Shown here one piece after another: positions 47,149 to 61,400 of a DNA stretch of 64,000 nucleotides. Each line of letters starts with the position of its first letter. Position 1 is the stretch's first letter. Below the pieces are notes generated by a model. It was given only the letters and a program-made list of their open reading frames with translations. It made no database searches and had not been told where the DNA came from. Source of the stretch: Symsagittifera roscoffensis (lineage: Eukaryota; Xenacoelomorpha; Acoela; Convolutidae). Location of the stretch: contig NC_087071.1 of NCBI RefSeq assembly GCF_963678635.1, positions 8,265,605-8,329,604 on the forward strand, given 5' to 3'. Made by a program: the position numbers and the translations under genes.

Positions 47149-47310
47149 CCACAATATCATCATTTATTAAAGAAAAACGCAGAATAAAAACTCATATTTT
47201 CGTAAACCAATAAAATTATACATTTGAAATCTACCATTAGAACATATTGAAAGTTACACATTGGCCGTTATACCGCACAAAAAGGATTCAATTCGACAAA
47301 ATTTTTGAAG

Positions 47311-49700
47311 ATGACACTAATCCCCCCTTCGTCATCAACCCAAAAGGCAATTGATCGAGAGGACAAGAATATTTATAAATTTAATCATCAAATTGTTACA
47401 AAAGGGAAAAAGCCCAATTAAATAAGAATTCCCAGAAGTAAAAACACGAAGAGAAGTACTACATCACCATCTACTAGCTATAAATAATATAACCTCAAAC
47501 TATGGCACATTCGCTATCAGATTTTTACATCCAACAGTAACAGCTCCTCACATCAAAAACAACACTCCATTTCCACCAACAACATTACACTCAACAGTTA
47601 AACCATCAATCCTTCCAAAGTGTCCACAAATTTATTTTATCGAACAAAATGCATAGACCAATGATAAAAAACGTCCATTCAACAAACCAAAACACACAAA
47701 TAGTGACAATTTTGCAAACCGTGTACATAATTTTCTTACCATTAATCATATCAGCAATCCTAATGGCACGACCACTTGTTACAGCAAAAAACCATTCTCA
47801 GGGGCAGAAAACTACTGAACAAAGAGCAAAAAATTCAAAATCTCAATCTGTAAGTTTTACTGAGAAAAGAAAATCTCAAACAGAGCCAAGAAGAACTACC
47901 AAATTTTCTAACAAAAAAATTTCAAATGATAAGAAATTCACTAGAAACCAACCACATTATTCAGAAGATGAATAGTGTTTTCATTGGAACCAACAATTGT
48001 ACAACTCCAAACAACGAAAAAACCAATGGAAGGATATAGACCAACCAGATGATAATTTTCCACCAGATATTTTTGAACCTTATGTAAACCCACAAAGACC
48101 ACGATAATCACAACAGCAATACCCGACAAGACAAAAGTTTGTACAAATCGGATAATAACATACAAAAAAATATATCACATGACTAAAGGAAGCTACCAAC
48201 CCGATTCAATAAACAATGAAATTCAATTACTGTACTATTTACAACAACATGAAATCACTGAAAATCATTTCACAAATTTCACACAAAAATCAAAAACTGC
48301 TGATTCATACCTCATCTCTGGATCATCTGTAACATCAAGCAAATAGTTATAGTTTTCACTGGAACAGACCCTGAATATTCATTAAAGGATTACCTAAACG
48401 CTGTCACAGCTAACCTAATAGTAAATATAGGCCTAGAACTTATAAATACACAGAGCTTGATTAAAATTTGATTGATTCATAGAGCACTGATACAAACCCC
48501 AATCAACGATGTAGCTCAAAAACTTCTTTCAGTTTACTAATAGAAATTAAATCCGTTGGAAGATATAAACTACATCAAAGAAATTTAAAATTTAAGCAAT
48601 AAAAAGCGCAGACTCCCCACTGAAAAAATAACACAATCCGCTGTAAGAAAAGAAACTTTGGTTCGAAAAGCATACTCTCTAATTACACACGGTTATAAAA
48701 GCACGGAAATGACAGAAATTCAAATGGTGACCTTAACACCACAGTTAAGAACAATAGCAATAAAAGATAGAGCTTCGCATCCATCATCAGTTCGAGAACC
48801 AGACATAAATTTCCTTAAAATTGTAGACAAATTGGAACAGAAAAACGTCACATTGAAGCTAGAAGAAACAGAAAACTAAAATACTAACTCATTAAAAACA
48901 TCGAAGACTCCGATATTGAATAAGCAAGATATCCCAAACCTAAAAAGATACCCCTCACTCAAAAAATGGTTTTTTATATATTGTTGCAGGTACGGAGATA
49001 GCATCGCCGAATGCAGAAACAAAACAACAAGACATATCAAACTGACCACCAAAACAAAAAGAACCAAATATATCTTTTCATCAATATATGAAAAAAGACA
49101 ACAAGTTACCAAATGAAAACATTAAAAGCAATACTAATTCGGGAAAACAACTCTCATCTAGCTATCGTAACAGCAGGCACCAATCACCATTTCCAATAAC
49201 TTTCTTGGACAATCCCTAAAAAAATAGAGTTGATCAAATAGTAAAAAAATTAAGAACAGAAACAAATGTAAAAGATCCAAACTTAAAAAAAATTTTGTTA
49301 TAGAAACTGCTCAGACTCAAATCCTTGAAACCACAACTATTTAAAAGATCGATCAAAAATATCTTCAAACAACCGCAAAAAAACTGTTCAAACAACCGTA
49401 ATAGGATTTACTCGAACAAAGGTCGCGAAACTACTCAAAGAACAGACCAATAAATAAAAATTTACAACAACAGATACCGTGAAAACTCTAAACCTAGTAA
49501 TAATAGCTACCAAAATAAATCATAAAGTTCTTCTCAATCATCACATCAAATTTATTGACAATATCCAAATAGACAGAATCATAATTATAGAATTAGCAGA
49601 CTTAAACAACAACGGCAAAAAAGTCAGTTACAAACTACAAACAAAGCAACGCCAGATACACCAGTAATAGATAACACCGAAACCTTACAAATGCAACTAA
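47311..49700 (+). pseudogene. Gypsy-type gag and following region, copy 1
   Basis: A plausible start is ATG at 47,311 (MTLIPPSSSTQ-like in the shifted frames). A basic Ser/Lys/Arg-rich part lies at 47,649-47,975. The capsid-like part includes an open frame at 48,658-48,879 (LVRKAYSLITHGYKSTEM and REPDINFLKIVDKLEQ). The zinc knuckle near 48,965-49,015 reads KWFFIYCCRYGDSIAEC, where a CCHC pattern has lost its first Cys and its His. A region to ~49,700 with several stops would lie at the protease position, but I see no Asp-Thr/Ser-Gly site. Gag would package element RNA. All frames are interrupted. Confidence 0.6.
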
Positions 49701-51979
49701 ATCAGTAACACTATCAAAGCACAGATGATGAACACTAAAATGAAAGCGCATTTTAGTAATAAGTTTAATATAGCACGCGAAGTTGAAACTCCAAAAAAAA
49801 TCTAATCCTTACCAAAAAGAATATCCTAACGTTTTATTACTAAATTTTACGATTCTAACATTGAACCAACACCCGGAAAAATTTATATTCCACATATGGC
49901 TGACATTCAAACGAAATTGATTAAAATATATCAAAAGACAACATCAAGAATGTCACTACATAGAAAAAAACTGGACAATCCCCAATTTCTTAGAAAGCCC
50001 AAAAAACAAATGTTTTCATTCACCATACCTTGAAATTGATTTTTAAATCAGTTTAGGAGCAAAATTAAATAATTTCAACGCTCATACATGGAATTAAATT
50101 CATTAATTTAAACCCAATTTTCTACTTTCCAAAACTTTATGTAACTTGCCACAGCACAAGACACAACTTTGAAATTTATGGCAAAGTTGAATTGTCCTTT
50201 ATCCCAACAAGAACAATGGAATAGAAAAAACTTCTGATAAAAAGCTTCAAGCAAATAATTCAAGTAACAGATATTAAACAGAACAACATACAAAGTTTCA
50301 CAAACTAAGTACCAACAATCAATACCAGTAGATACTAGATCTATTGAGACTAGGAAATATAAGAGTAAGATTATGATTGTTGTTCGACTAAAAAGTTGCA
50401 AAAACGTATCCGGCCGAAAAAATGTCGGTGTGCTTTATCCGAAATTACTCTATGAGAAAGCCACCCCAAATCTAAACTCATCTGCTGCGACCAAACGAGT
50501 CTGGAACAAGTAATTTAAATTAAGCAAAAACAAAATTGAATAGACAAATTAAATCAAAATGACTCGACAAAATGACAAAACAAATCAATGGTAACTTTAT
50601 TTTATTTCCGCGTCTCATTAAATCTAATCGACTAAAACTAATAATAAGACTAATGCCAGGTAGCAACCAGGACGACAGACCGAATCTCTACAACCTGAAT
50701 CAAAAAAGCAGGTTACAACGATTGTTTCTCGACAAAAATAAATGCAGTACATTTTCACATATAATATAAACTGCAGTAAATAGAGTAGTAACATTCTTTC
50801 CAGACAATATACTACTCACTACAATCTTTCCTCACTGCAATGTATTATTAATAGTTAAAAAATACCATTCAGCTACCATAAACTACCATTTACCTCAAAA
50901 CTTTCAAATCTGCAATATTATTCCTGCTATTGTTTTTTATCACCTAAGACATACAAAACTAATTTAGAACAACTACCATCATTCAAAATTTAAATTCTAA
51001 ATATTATCTAAATTGCTAAGCGTTCAATCAACCTTTACAAAAGCTTATCCTTGTATAGCTTACACCTTAATAATTTTCATTTAAAATCAGATCATCAAGG
51101 CCATCCCTGGAACTTTAAACCTTAAGTCTCAATTTTTTTACCGTTTCACTTATGACTAAAATTTTTCGTTCATATAAATTTTGATTAACAATGCTTTCCT
51201 TGGATCAAGTTAATAAAATTATTCATCCGCACCTTTTTCATTTTCCAACCCTTATATACGACCTAGCATTAAATGAAGATTTTCCAAAAACTAACCATTT
51301 CAATCAAGCTAAACAGTGAAAAACTTCAGTTACTCACACTTCACTTGAGCCCTACCTCTAAGTGACCCAGGCTAAGAACGAATCTTAGAACTGGTCGGAA
51401 CTGAAGAATCATCTAACGATCTACTTGTCTTTTAATTATACCTTCACCTTGTGGTTTGATTTACAATCTCCAACCCTTGACCTCAAATGAAACCCAAACT
51501 ATGTATGATTATGTTTCTTAGATGTAAATAACACACACGCCAGTGCAGTACAAAATAGCTATACTCTCTCTACAGCCCGTCTATTTACAACAATCTACCC
51601 CGAATATTAAGATGACCTCACAAAAAAATGTAGGAACTACAATTTATAAAATAAAAACTGACACCCGGATTTTGCATCAACCATTCTAGCAATTCAACAT
51701 TTATGTCAAAAGAATATTTGGGAAACAAACAAACAAAAACTTTCATAATTGCTTAATTGAAGATGCAAAACACGATCTCGTAATTACACCACTCAAACAA
51801 AAATAGGATAAATAGGATAAAATCAAAAAGAAGGCATTAAATTCAAAACAAAAGCAAATAAAAAACCCAAATGTTCCAGAACACGAAACGCTGTTTCGGA
51901 ATCTGACTCAATAACAAAACAAAAGTTTGAAAATCTTCGGTTTCTAATAAACGACACAAACGAAACAATAGACAATAGG

Positions 51980-52014
51980 CTTCTCATTCGTAAAAAAATT
52001 TTCCGAATGAGAAG
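51980..52014. repeat. Hairpin with an 11-bp perfect stem, upstream of gag copy 2
   Basis: The same CTTCTCATTCG / CGAATGAGAAG stem as at 47,112, with a two-base shorter loop. Confidence 0.85.
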
Positions 52015-52177
52015 CCACAATATCATCATTTATTAAAGAAAAACGCAGAATAAAAAACTCATATTTTCGTAAACCAATAAAATTATACATTTGAAATCAA
52101 CCATTAGAACATATTGAAAGTTACACATTGGCCGTTGTACCGCACAAAAAGGATTCAATATGACAAAGTTTTTGAAG

Positions 52178-54560
52178 ATGACACTAATCCCCCCTTCGTC
52201 ACCAACCCAAAACGCGATTGATCGAGAAGACAAGAACATTTATAAAATTAATCATAAAATTGTTACAAAAAGGAAATAGCCCATTTCAACAAAAATTCCT
52301 AGAAGTAAAAACACGAAGAGAAGTACTACATCACTATCTACCAGGTATAAATAATATAACCTCAAACTATGGCACATTCACTATCAGATTTATACATCCA
52401 ACAGTTACAACTCCTCATATCAAAAACAACACTCCATTTCCACCAACAACATTACAGTCAACAGTTAAACCATCAGTCCTTCCAAAATGTTCATAAATTT
52501 ATTTTATCAAACAAAATGCATAGACCAATGACTAAAAAACGTCCATTCAACAAACCAAAACATACAAATAAAACAATTTTGCAAACCAAGTTCATGACTT
52601 TCTTACCATTGATCAAATCACATATCAGCAATACTAATGGCACGACCACTTGTTACAGCAAAAAATTATTCTCAGGGGCATGAAAATACTGAACAAAGAG
52701 CAAAAAATTCATTATCTCAATCTGTAAGTTTTACTGAGAAGAGAAAATCTCAAATAGAGCCAAGGAGAATTACCAATTTTTCTATCAAAAAAATATTTCA
52801 AATGATTAGCAATTCACTAGAAATCAACCACACTGTTCAGATGATAAATAGTGTTTATAGTGAAACCATCAACAGTACAATTCCAAACAGCGAAAAAACC
52901 AATGGAAGGATATAGACCATCCAGATGATAATTTTCCACCAGATATTTTTGAACCTTATGTAAAGCCACAAGTTCCACGATAATCACAACAGCAATACCC
53001 GACAAGAAAAAATTTTGTACAAATCGGATAATAACATACAAAAAAATATATCACACGAATAAAGGAAGCTACCAACCCGGTTCATTAAAAAATGAAATTC
53101 AATTACCGTATTATTTACAACAACAAGAAATCACTGAAAATCATTTCACAAATTTCACACAAAAATCAAAAACTGCTGATTCATACCTCATCTGTGGATC
53201 AACTGTAACATCAAGCAAACCAGTTATGGTTTTGACAGGAACAGACCCTGAATATTCAGTAAAGGATTACCTAAACGCTGTCAGAGCTAACCTAATAATA
53301 AATATAGGCCTAGAACTTATAAATACACAACTTTATTACATATTGATTGATTCATAGAGCACTGATACAAACCCCATTCAACGATGTAGATCAAATTTTT
53401 TTTTAGTTTACTAATAGAAAAATAAATCCGTTGGAATAAATTAAGACAAAAGTTTTCAAAAAAATTTGACTCCGAAAGATACAAACTACGTCAAAGAGTT
53501 TTCAGCAAAAAAAACGCAGACACCCCACTGAAAAAATAACACAAATCGCTGTAAGTATAGAAACTCTGGTAAGAAAAGCATACTCTATAGCTACACACGG
53601 TTATAAAAGCACGGAAATGACAGAAATTCAAATGGTGACCTGAACACCTTAGTTAAGAACAAGAGCAAAAAAAAAGAGCTTCGCATCCATCATCAATTCG
53701 AGAACCAGGCATAAATTTCCTTAAAATGGTAGACAAATTGGAACAGAAAAAATCACATTGAAGCTAGAGGAAACAAAAAATTTAAATATTAACTCATTAA
53801 AACATCCAAGACTCCGATATTGAATTAGCAAGATATCTCAAACTTAAAAAGAGACCCCTCATTCAAAAAATGGTTTAAATCGGCGAATGCGGACAAAAAC
53901 AACAAGATATATCAAACTGACCACCAAAACAAAAAGAAACAAATATATTCTTTCATCAATAAATGAAAAAGACAACAAGTTACCAAATAAAAACATTCAA
54001 AGTAAAACTAATTGAGGAAAACTACTCCCATCTAGCTATCGTAACAGCAGGCACCAATCACCATTTTCCAATAAATTTCTTGGACGATCCCCAAAGCAAT
54101 AGAGTTGATCAAATAGTAAAAACAATTAAAACAGTAACAAATGTAAAAGATCCAAACTTAAAAGGTATTATTGTTCTTTTTGTTATAGAAACTGCTCAGA
54201 CTCAAATCCTTGAAACCAATAATGTTTAAAAGAGCGATCAAACATATCTTCAAACAACTGCAAAAGAAAATATTCAAACAACCGTAATAGGATTTATTCG
54301 AACAACAGATTGCGAAACTACTCAAAGAACAGACCATGAATTGAAAATTATAACAACAGATACCGTGAAAACTTTAAACCTAGTAATACTAGCTACCAAA
54401 ATAAATCAAAAAATTCTTCTCAATCATCAGATCAAATTTATTGACAATAACCAAATAGACAGAACCATAATTATAGAATTAGCAGACCTAAGCATCAACG
54501 GCAAATAAATCAGTTACAAACTATGAACAAAGCAACGCCAGCTACACCAGTAATAGATAA
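52178..54560 (+). pseudogene. Gypsy-type gag and following region, copy 2
   Basis: ATG at 52,178 begins MTLIPPSSPTQNAIDRED and runs 28 codons to a TAG. The basic region is open at 52,637-52,915. The capsid-like segment near 53,220-53,330 reads VMVLTGTDPEYSVKDYLNAV (with frame breaks), a pattern I associate with gypsy-type gag. The knuckle region near 53,870 has a ~50-base deletion that removes the Cys/His residues. The open frame 53,963-54,229 (HLAIVTAGTNHHFPINFLDD) lies where a protease or pre-protease part would be; no active-site triad is visible. Its stops differ from those in copy 1, showing independent decay. Confidence 0.6.
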
Positions 54561-55199
54561 CACCGAAATCTTACACATGCAACTAAATCAAAAAGACTAT
54601 CAAAGCACAGATGATGAAAACTAAAACGAAAGCACATTATTCAGTAATAAATAGAACGCGAAGTTGAAACTCCAAAAATTTCTAATCCTTACCAAAAAGA
54701 ATATCCTAACTCAATTTTTTACGAACCTAACATTGAACAAACACCCGAAAAAAATTATATTACACATATGGCTGACATTCAAACGAAATTGATTAACATA
54801 TACCAAAAGGCAACATGAAGAAAGTCACCACCTAGAAAAAAAGTTGGACAATCCCCATTTTCTTAGAAAGCCCACAAAACAAATGTTCTCATTCACCATA
54901 CCTTGAAATTGATTTTTTAATCAGTTTAGGAGCAAAATCAAATAATTGCAACGCTCATACATGGAAAAAATTTCATTAATTTAAACCCAATTTTCCACTT
55001 TCCAAAAATTCATGCAGCTTGCCACAGCACAAGACACAATTTTAAAAACTATGGCAAAGTTGAATTGTCCTATGGCAAAGTTGAAGAACAATGGAATAGA
55101 ATAAAAAGCTTCAAGCAAGTCATTCAAGTAACAGATAATAAACAGAACAAAATTATGATACAATGTTTTTTCAAATTATGTACCAACAATCAATATTCT

Positions 55200-58100
55200 T
55201 AACAATTAAACTACAAATCGAAGACAAAAACACATGAACAATCAAAACCTTTTCAACATTTTTCGAAAGACAAAATAAACAAACCCTTTTATTTTTGAAT
55301 TTTTATCCTATCTACAATCAGCAGCAATGACATTTCAAACCATCAAAGATCAAAACACACAACAGCTATACATGTTTGAATTCAGACCAATTTACAAACT
55401 TTTAGAGTAATATTTTCATAAATAAAAAATGCAAAAAAACTTATACAGGCGTAATATCAATAAAATTATACAACAATTCTTCATACGAAATCACACTTGT
55501 TTTAGAACTATCAGGATATTGCGAAACAAATGAAACAATAAACCCCACTCAAGAAAAGGCATATAGATTTAACAATAATATAAAACTCGTTGATTTTTGT
55601 TAGTCTATAATACTAAAGGAAGAAATATATATTAAAAATATCACAAAGCAATCAGAACCAAACACAGACTTTTTTACAAATACCCTCAGTTCAAACCCAC
55701 ATTTGAAATTTTGAAAAACACAATTGAACAAGAAAATTGTTTAACAACGTTTAATTTCCAACACTCCAAACAAAAAAAAGTGAACAATTAGCACAGTTTT
55801 TGTTGAAATACCCCATGGTATATGCAACATCGAGACTTGATGTTCAAAAGATACGTCCCCGTTACATTTCAACATAAGACTGACGCAGTTTTCAAACAAC
55901 AACGTGCAAGTAAAAAACCGACACAAACAATACATAGAATAGCAAACATACTTTTTGATTTACTTGAACAATACAAATTTGTTTCATCATTTAATAGAAC
56001 AACGGCGCAAAAAAAAACAGTTGTAAACACAGTCACTATTATCGCAAAAGATGAAGCTCTTGAAATTATAACGGCACGATATGTATTTACTCCAATTGAG
56101 GAGTGAAAAAGCAATTAGCCCATTAAACCACTACAAGTAATCCTCTCAAAAATAAAAGGACAATTTTATACAACAGCAGACAAGTCTAGTGTATACGACC
56201 AAATGCCACTAGATGAACAATCACGCCGTTATAAATTGTTTTTGGAAAACAACAAAATGAATTTGCTAGATTATTCTATGGTATCTCAATAGGACCATTA
56301 GCCTTTTCTGCATTCATTATCAAAATTGTTAGACCAATTATTTTGAGTTAAAAAATGAAACATGATATGTTCAAAGTCTTAGGTACATATCATCAAGTTT
56401 TTTAAAACAAAAATATGAAAGAAGCCTCAGAAAAATTACACTTTTTCCTGACCCGTATAAAATTTCTCGGTCAAACCGTTGCAGGAAAAACAATGACACC
56501 TTAGAAATCAAGAATAGACGCAATATTATTACGTCAATAGCCATCCTACAAAAAAATCCAACTTGTTTCAAAAATGCAATTATGTCTTCAGCCGTTTCAT
56601 AACAATCTACGCCAACAGAATAATTTTAAATGTACACTAGAACATCATAAACGTTTTGACAAAATAGAAGAACCTTTAACCGAACACTTTTTCAGATCCA
56701 TATCAACTATATTATGCCATGTGTAAATTTTGGAAAAGGCGCAACACTTTCACAATCACATCAAGGCACAAATAAAAAGAAATTAATATCTGCAAATATC
56801 ACTTAGTTTGGACAGCAGGCATAAATCTTACTTTACCTGACACAATTACTCGAAACACACCACCAGAACTACTACACGAAAATAATCGTAGAAATACCAC
56901 AAAAACAAAAACTTTTCTCCGCTTAAAACGAAACATCACCACGTGCACAATGTGAATATGCAGACAAAATTAACTCTGCCCCTAACAAAATAATTATCTT
57001 GGAACATCACTACACAGATATAACCCGCCTATCAAAAAACTTTATATAAATAGAATTTCAGACATCTCTTTTTTAAATACAAAAGGACACACTGGATCAG
57101 AAAAAAATTTATATCATATTTTCACACAAAATTCATAGTTTCCCATCGCACCAAAATAAAATAAAGTATTTTGCAAAGATTTTCGCACTCGTCAATTAAA
57201 AAACCTTTATACCTCAAAAAAAATTGCAGCACAACAAAATTTTAAAGGACAAAGGTTATATTTCGTTCACACATTTTCTTTTGATACAAAAGGCTCTTTA
57301 TCACTATCCTCAGAAGGAAATTGATACATAGTTTTTTTTTTACTTGTAGACTTACTTACCAATTACGTAGCACTAAAATTTGTACCACACTGTAATGCTC
57401 CTTATGCATACACAACACTCTATGGACATTGGATAGCAAAAATTGGATTAATCGAAATCCTTGTATCAGACAATGGAACTTAACTTGTGCATAAAGAAAT
57501 AATAAAATTATGTCTTTGTTGTTGACATAAAATATAAAGCTAAGTTTAACATGCTCCATGGACAAATGGACTAGTTGAAGGCATGAACTGCTCATTACAA
57601 GAAAACCTCCAAAGTTCATTTAAAGGAGACAATTGAAAAATACTGGAAGAATAACAGACGTGAAGTTAATTCCACTAACAAATTTTTCTCAAATCACAAC
57701 AACGTTGAATTATCACCTTAGGAAATCGTTTTTAAACAAAAACCATGCAAACCAAAAATACTCACTTCAGAACTCTTAGAGAATATACAAGTGCATTGTC
57801 AACCAACCAAAGTTCAATTTGCTGTAAATTTCCACTTCATGCTGATAATTAAGAACATTTTCATCATCCTCAACTTTCAACTTCTGGCACCACACAAATG
57901 CATTTTAAACAGAGACGAAAAACCTAGAAAAATTCAACAAAAAGTTGGAGAGAAAATTTTACAAAGACGATATATTCAATTCCAAATAAACTCTCGCTTC
58001 CTACCAGCCGCAGACCTCAAAAAAGGAATTTTTGTATTAGTTCCGAAGTTTACAATGCAGAAATATCAAAAAGGTTGCAACCCATCAAAAAAAGACCATG

Positions 58101-58430
58101 TCAAATCAAAAAAACTTCCACAGATGTCACATACATACTATTAGATCAAAACAGAAAAGAAATATAACAACACAGAAATAACCTTTTACCATATTACACC
58201 AACGAATACGCTCTTCGCGAGCTAACACAACTATAATCTTTACAGGAATAAATAATGTTGAAATAACAAAAAAAATAAAGATGATCCCAAAAAACTTGAA
58301 TATCAAGGAAATTACAACAATCATTCATTTATAAAACAAGAAGCATATCAGAAAAATCTCTTCTTCCAATCTTCTTTTGAAATACCGGCTGCAAAACAAT
58401 GAACGAATTGTATACTACCAAAATAAATTC
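55200..58430 (+). mobile_element. Pol-bearing retroelement unit, copy A (RT, RNase H remnant, integrase)
   Basis: A decayed Ty3/gypsy pol. The RT N-terminal part is in the open frame 55,822-56,106. The fingers/palm block VYDQMPLDEQSRR is near 56,190. The GIS.GP.AF.AF-type block follows at ~56,280 with stops. The YxDD strand is missing (deletion at ~56,345). RNase H is mostly deleted between ~56,770 and 56,800. The integrase core shows VDLLTNYVAL near 57,350, SDNGT near 57,467, and TNGLVEGMN at ~57,563 with the catalytic Glu kept. The C-terminal part extends to ~58,260, ending near a YALRELTQL block. Relative to copy B it lacks ~700 bases in total. Confidence 0.8.
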
Positions 58431-61400
58431 TAATAAATGAAAAAAAAATAAAAATCACAACAACGTCAATCATCTGGACTCCAATATCAACCAGGAAAAG
58501 AAAGTATAATATTCATTCCTCAATCTAAAACATTAAAGAAAGAAGATATCCAAAACCCCTTCAAAATTACATCCAAACAATCAATAACCGCCATGTTTTT
58601 AGACGATCTTTTAAAATAGATTTTTTACATGACTCCATACGAAATCACACTTCCTATAGGATAGGACTAAAAGGATAAAGCAAAAAAAAATCGACATTAT
58701 ACCCTTCTCAAGAAAAAGCATACAGAGTAAACAATGTTTTGAAACTCGTTGACATTTGCCAATCTACAATACTAAACGAAAAATCATCTATTAATAATAT
58801 CACAAAAAAAATCAAACACAGTTGACTTCAAAAAAATTTTCTTTTTAAACCCACATTTAAAATTTTGAAATACACTTATAAACAACAACAGTTTTTAAGA
58901 ACGTTTAACGTCCAACACTCCCAAATAATTGAACAAGATTTTGAGCGATTAGCAGGTTTTTTGTTAACATACCCCATTGCATAAGCACATTTGAAATTTA
59001 TTTCCGGAAAAATAATTTCTCCATTAGTTTTTCCGCTTGAGTTCAACCAGTTTTCAAAACACAATGCGCGAGCAAAGTTCCACCACATTAACAAGACAAA
59101 GTAAACACACTTTTAGATATACGTGAGCAGAACAAATTTATTTCACAATTTAGGTAAGAACAACAACCCAGAGAAAATTCGTTTATAAACCCAGTTATTA
59201 ATCTCGCAAAACAAGGATCCCTTAAAACAGTACTAGATGCACAATATCTAAATTCTCTAATTGATGAATGAAAATAAAATTGACTTATTGAATCAACACG
59301 AGTCTTCCTCGCAAAAATAAATAGACAATGTTATTCAGTAGCATACATGAACAATGTATATGACCAAATGCCACAAGATGAACAGTCACGTCGCCTAACA
59401 CATTATTAGACTATTCTAAGGTATCTTAATAGAACCACTAGCTTTTTCTGCGTTTAAGAGCAAAATCTTTAAACCACTCATTATATGTGAAAAGGTTATT
59501 GCATACTTTGACAAGGTTTTCATAAAATGGAAAACAAAACAAGAAATTATCAAAGTCTCAGACACATATCATCAAATTTTTTTTAGGGGAAATATGAAAA
59601 AAAGCACCAGATAAATCTAAGTTTTGCTTTACTCGTAAAAACTTTCTCGGGCATATATTTGCAGGAGAAACAATAACACCTTTGAAATCAAGAATAGATG
59701 CAGTCTTTCAACGTCAACCACCATCCAACAAAAAGAAAATTCAAGAACTTCTTGGAATGTGAAAATTTTTAGGCAAATATGTTCAAAAAAGGCAATTGTA
59801 TCTTCGGCCGTTGTATAACTTCCTACGTTAACATAACATATTGGAGTGATTCTTAAAAAATTATAAGCTATTTGACGAACTGTAAATTTTTTAACCGAAC
59901 AAAATTCTAACACTATATCAGATCCAAGTCAACCATTTTATGCCATGTGCGACGCAACAAGTTCTGAATAGGCGCAACACTTTCACAATCACGTCAAGGC
60001 ACTAATAAAATATTCTTAAAATGAAAAAATTCAAAATTTTTTACACAAGCAGAACTCAAACGCTCTCCATTTACGGTAGAAGGTACATCTATAATATATA
60101 CATTAAGAGAATTTGAATTTTTAATCCTTGGATGAAAACTTCCAACAATTTCGTTACCGATCATAAAGCAATTATCTTTTTTTCACAGAAATTTAATTTA
60201 AAACACATAGTATAGAGATTATACTAATTTAAATGAAATTTCCAAACTTACCTTTACTTTGGACAGCAGGCAAAAATCTTGCTTCACCTGACACACTCAG
60301 TCTGAATACACCATCAGAACTACTTACTCGAAAGACGACCGAAGAAATAACAAAAAAAATACGAAATAACACCTTATTTAGAATGTGAAAATGCAGTCAA
60401 AAGTATCTGTGCTACTAATCAAATAAATATCTTGGAACACTTCCCACTTTACTCAGATTGCTAAAAGAACCAATTTGAGGTTGATTTATTCGAAAAAGAA
60501 ACATTTAAAACTACACTATACTCACCATGGAAAAAATATCTACATTAGTGAAAACACATAAACAAATCCCACGTCGAAATAAATCCTTCCCATTATCAGA
60601 AAAAGAAAACTAATTTGATACCAAAAAAGATTAGCAGGACCATTAGACACCAACAAAAACAAATACTGTAAAATATTTGATTTAAAAGACCCAATAGACA
60701 ATAAATGTTTGTCAAGTCAAGAAATCCAAAAAACCTTATTGTTACTCACAGTCAGTTTTACAGGAGTTATCAAAATTTTGACCCTGTAATACGCTAAATT
60801 AAATTTGGCATAAAAACAAAATTAAACATGCAAAAGGCGAATCGACCATGTTATGCAACAAAACATTGCTCAGATATTTCAAAAAATTAACAGTACCAGA
60901 ATAAATGATTATCCTCCTCTATTGAAATATCATTACAGAGATACAAAACTACCCTGTCTACCTTTAAATCTAATATTAAAAGCATTTCAGACATCCCACT
61001 ACTTAAATCCAAAAGGACACAGTGGATAAAAAAAAACAATTCAAATTTTCTAACAATTTCACGCAATAACTGTCCAACTTGTCAGTTGAAAAAAACCTTC
61101 CCACATCAAAAACAAATTGCAGATCAAAACAAGAACAAAACACGACCAAAACAAGAACAAAGCAAAAACAAAACATGAACAAAACACGACCAAAACAAGA
61201 TTTTAAAGATCAAAGAATACATATTTCAAACAAAGAATTTCATTCGATACAAAAAGCCCTAAAACACCATCCTCAGACGAATATTCATACATATTGGTCA
61301 TTCTGGACAAATTTACACATAACGGTAATGCTTCTCATGCATAGACAACACTCTATAAACAAGGGATTGCAAAAGCTAAATTAACCAAAATCCTTGTTAC

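Larger units (their letters stand above)
45478..50323 (+). mobile_element. Gag-bearing retroelement unit, copy 1
   Basis: It starts CCAGTAGATACTAGATCT and matches the next unit nearly base for base over ~4.85 kb, with differences of perhaps 5-8 percent by eye. The first 1.8 kb is non-coding (possible LTR and leader). Then come a gag-like gene and a short segment toward pol. The unit ends within CAACAATCAATA and the second unit starts directly. Confidence 0.85.
50324..55190 (+). mobile_element. Gag-bearing retroelement unit, copy 2
   Basis: A tandem copy of 45,478-50,323 in the same direction, beginning CCAGTAGATACTAGATCT and ending at CAACAATCAATA, after which pol-type sequence starts in place of a third gag unit. 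Confidence 0.85.

Noticed and set aside
45478-47300. LTR call for the non-coding part of the gag unit
   Set aside because: It occurs at the start of both gag units but I could not find it after the pol units, and no clear TG...CA ends with a primer site next to them were seen. It remains possible.
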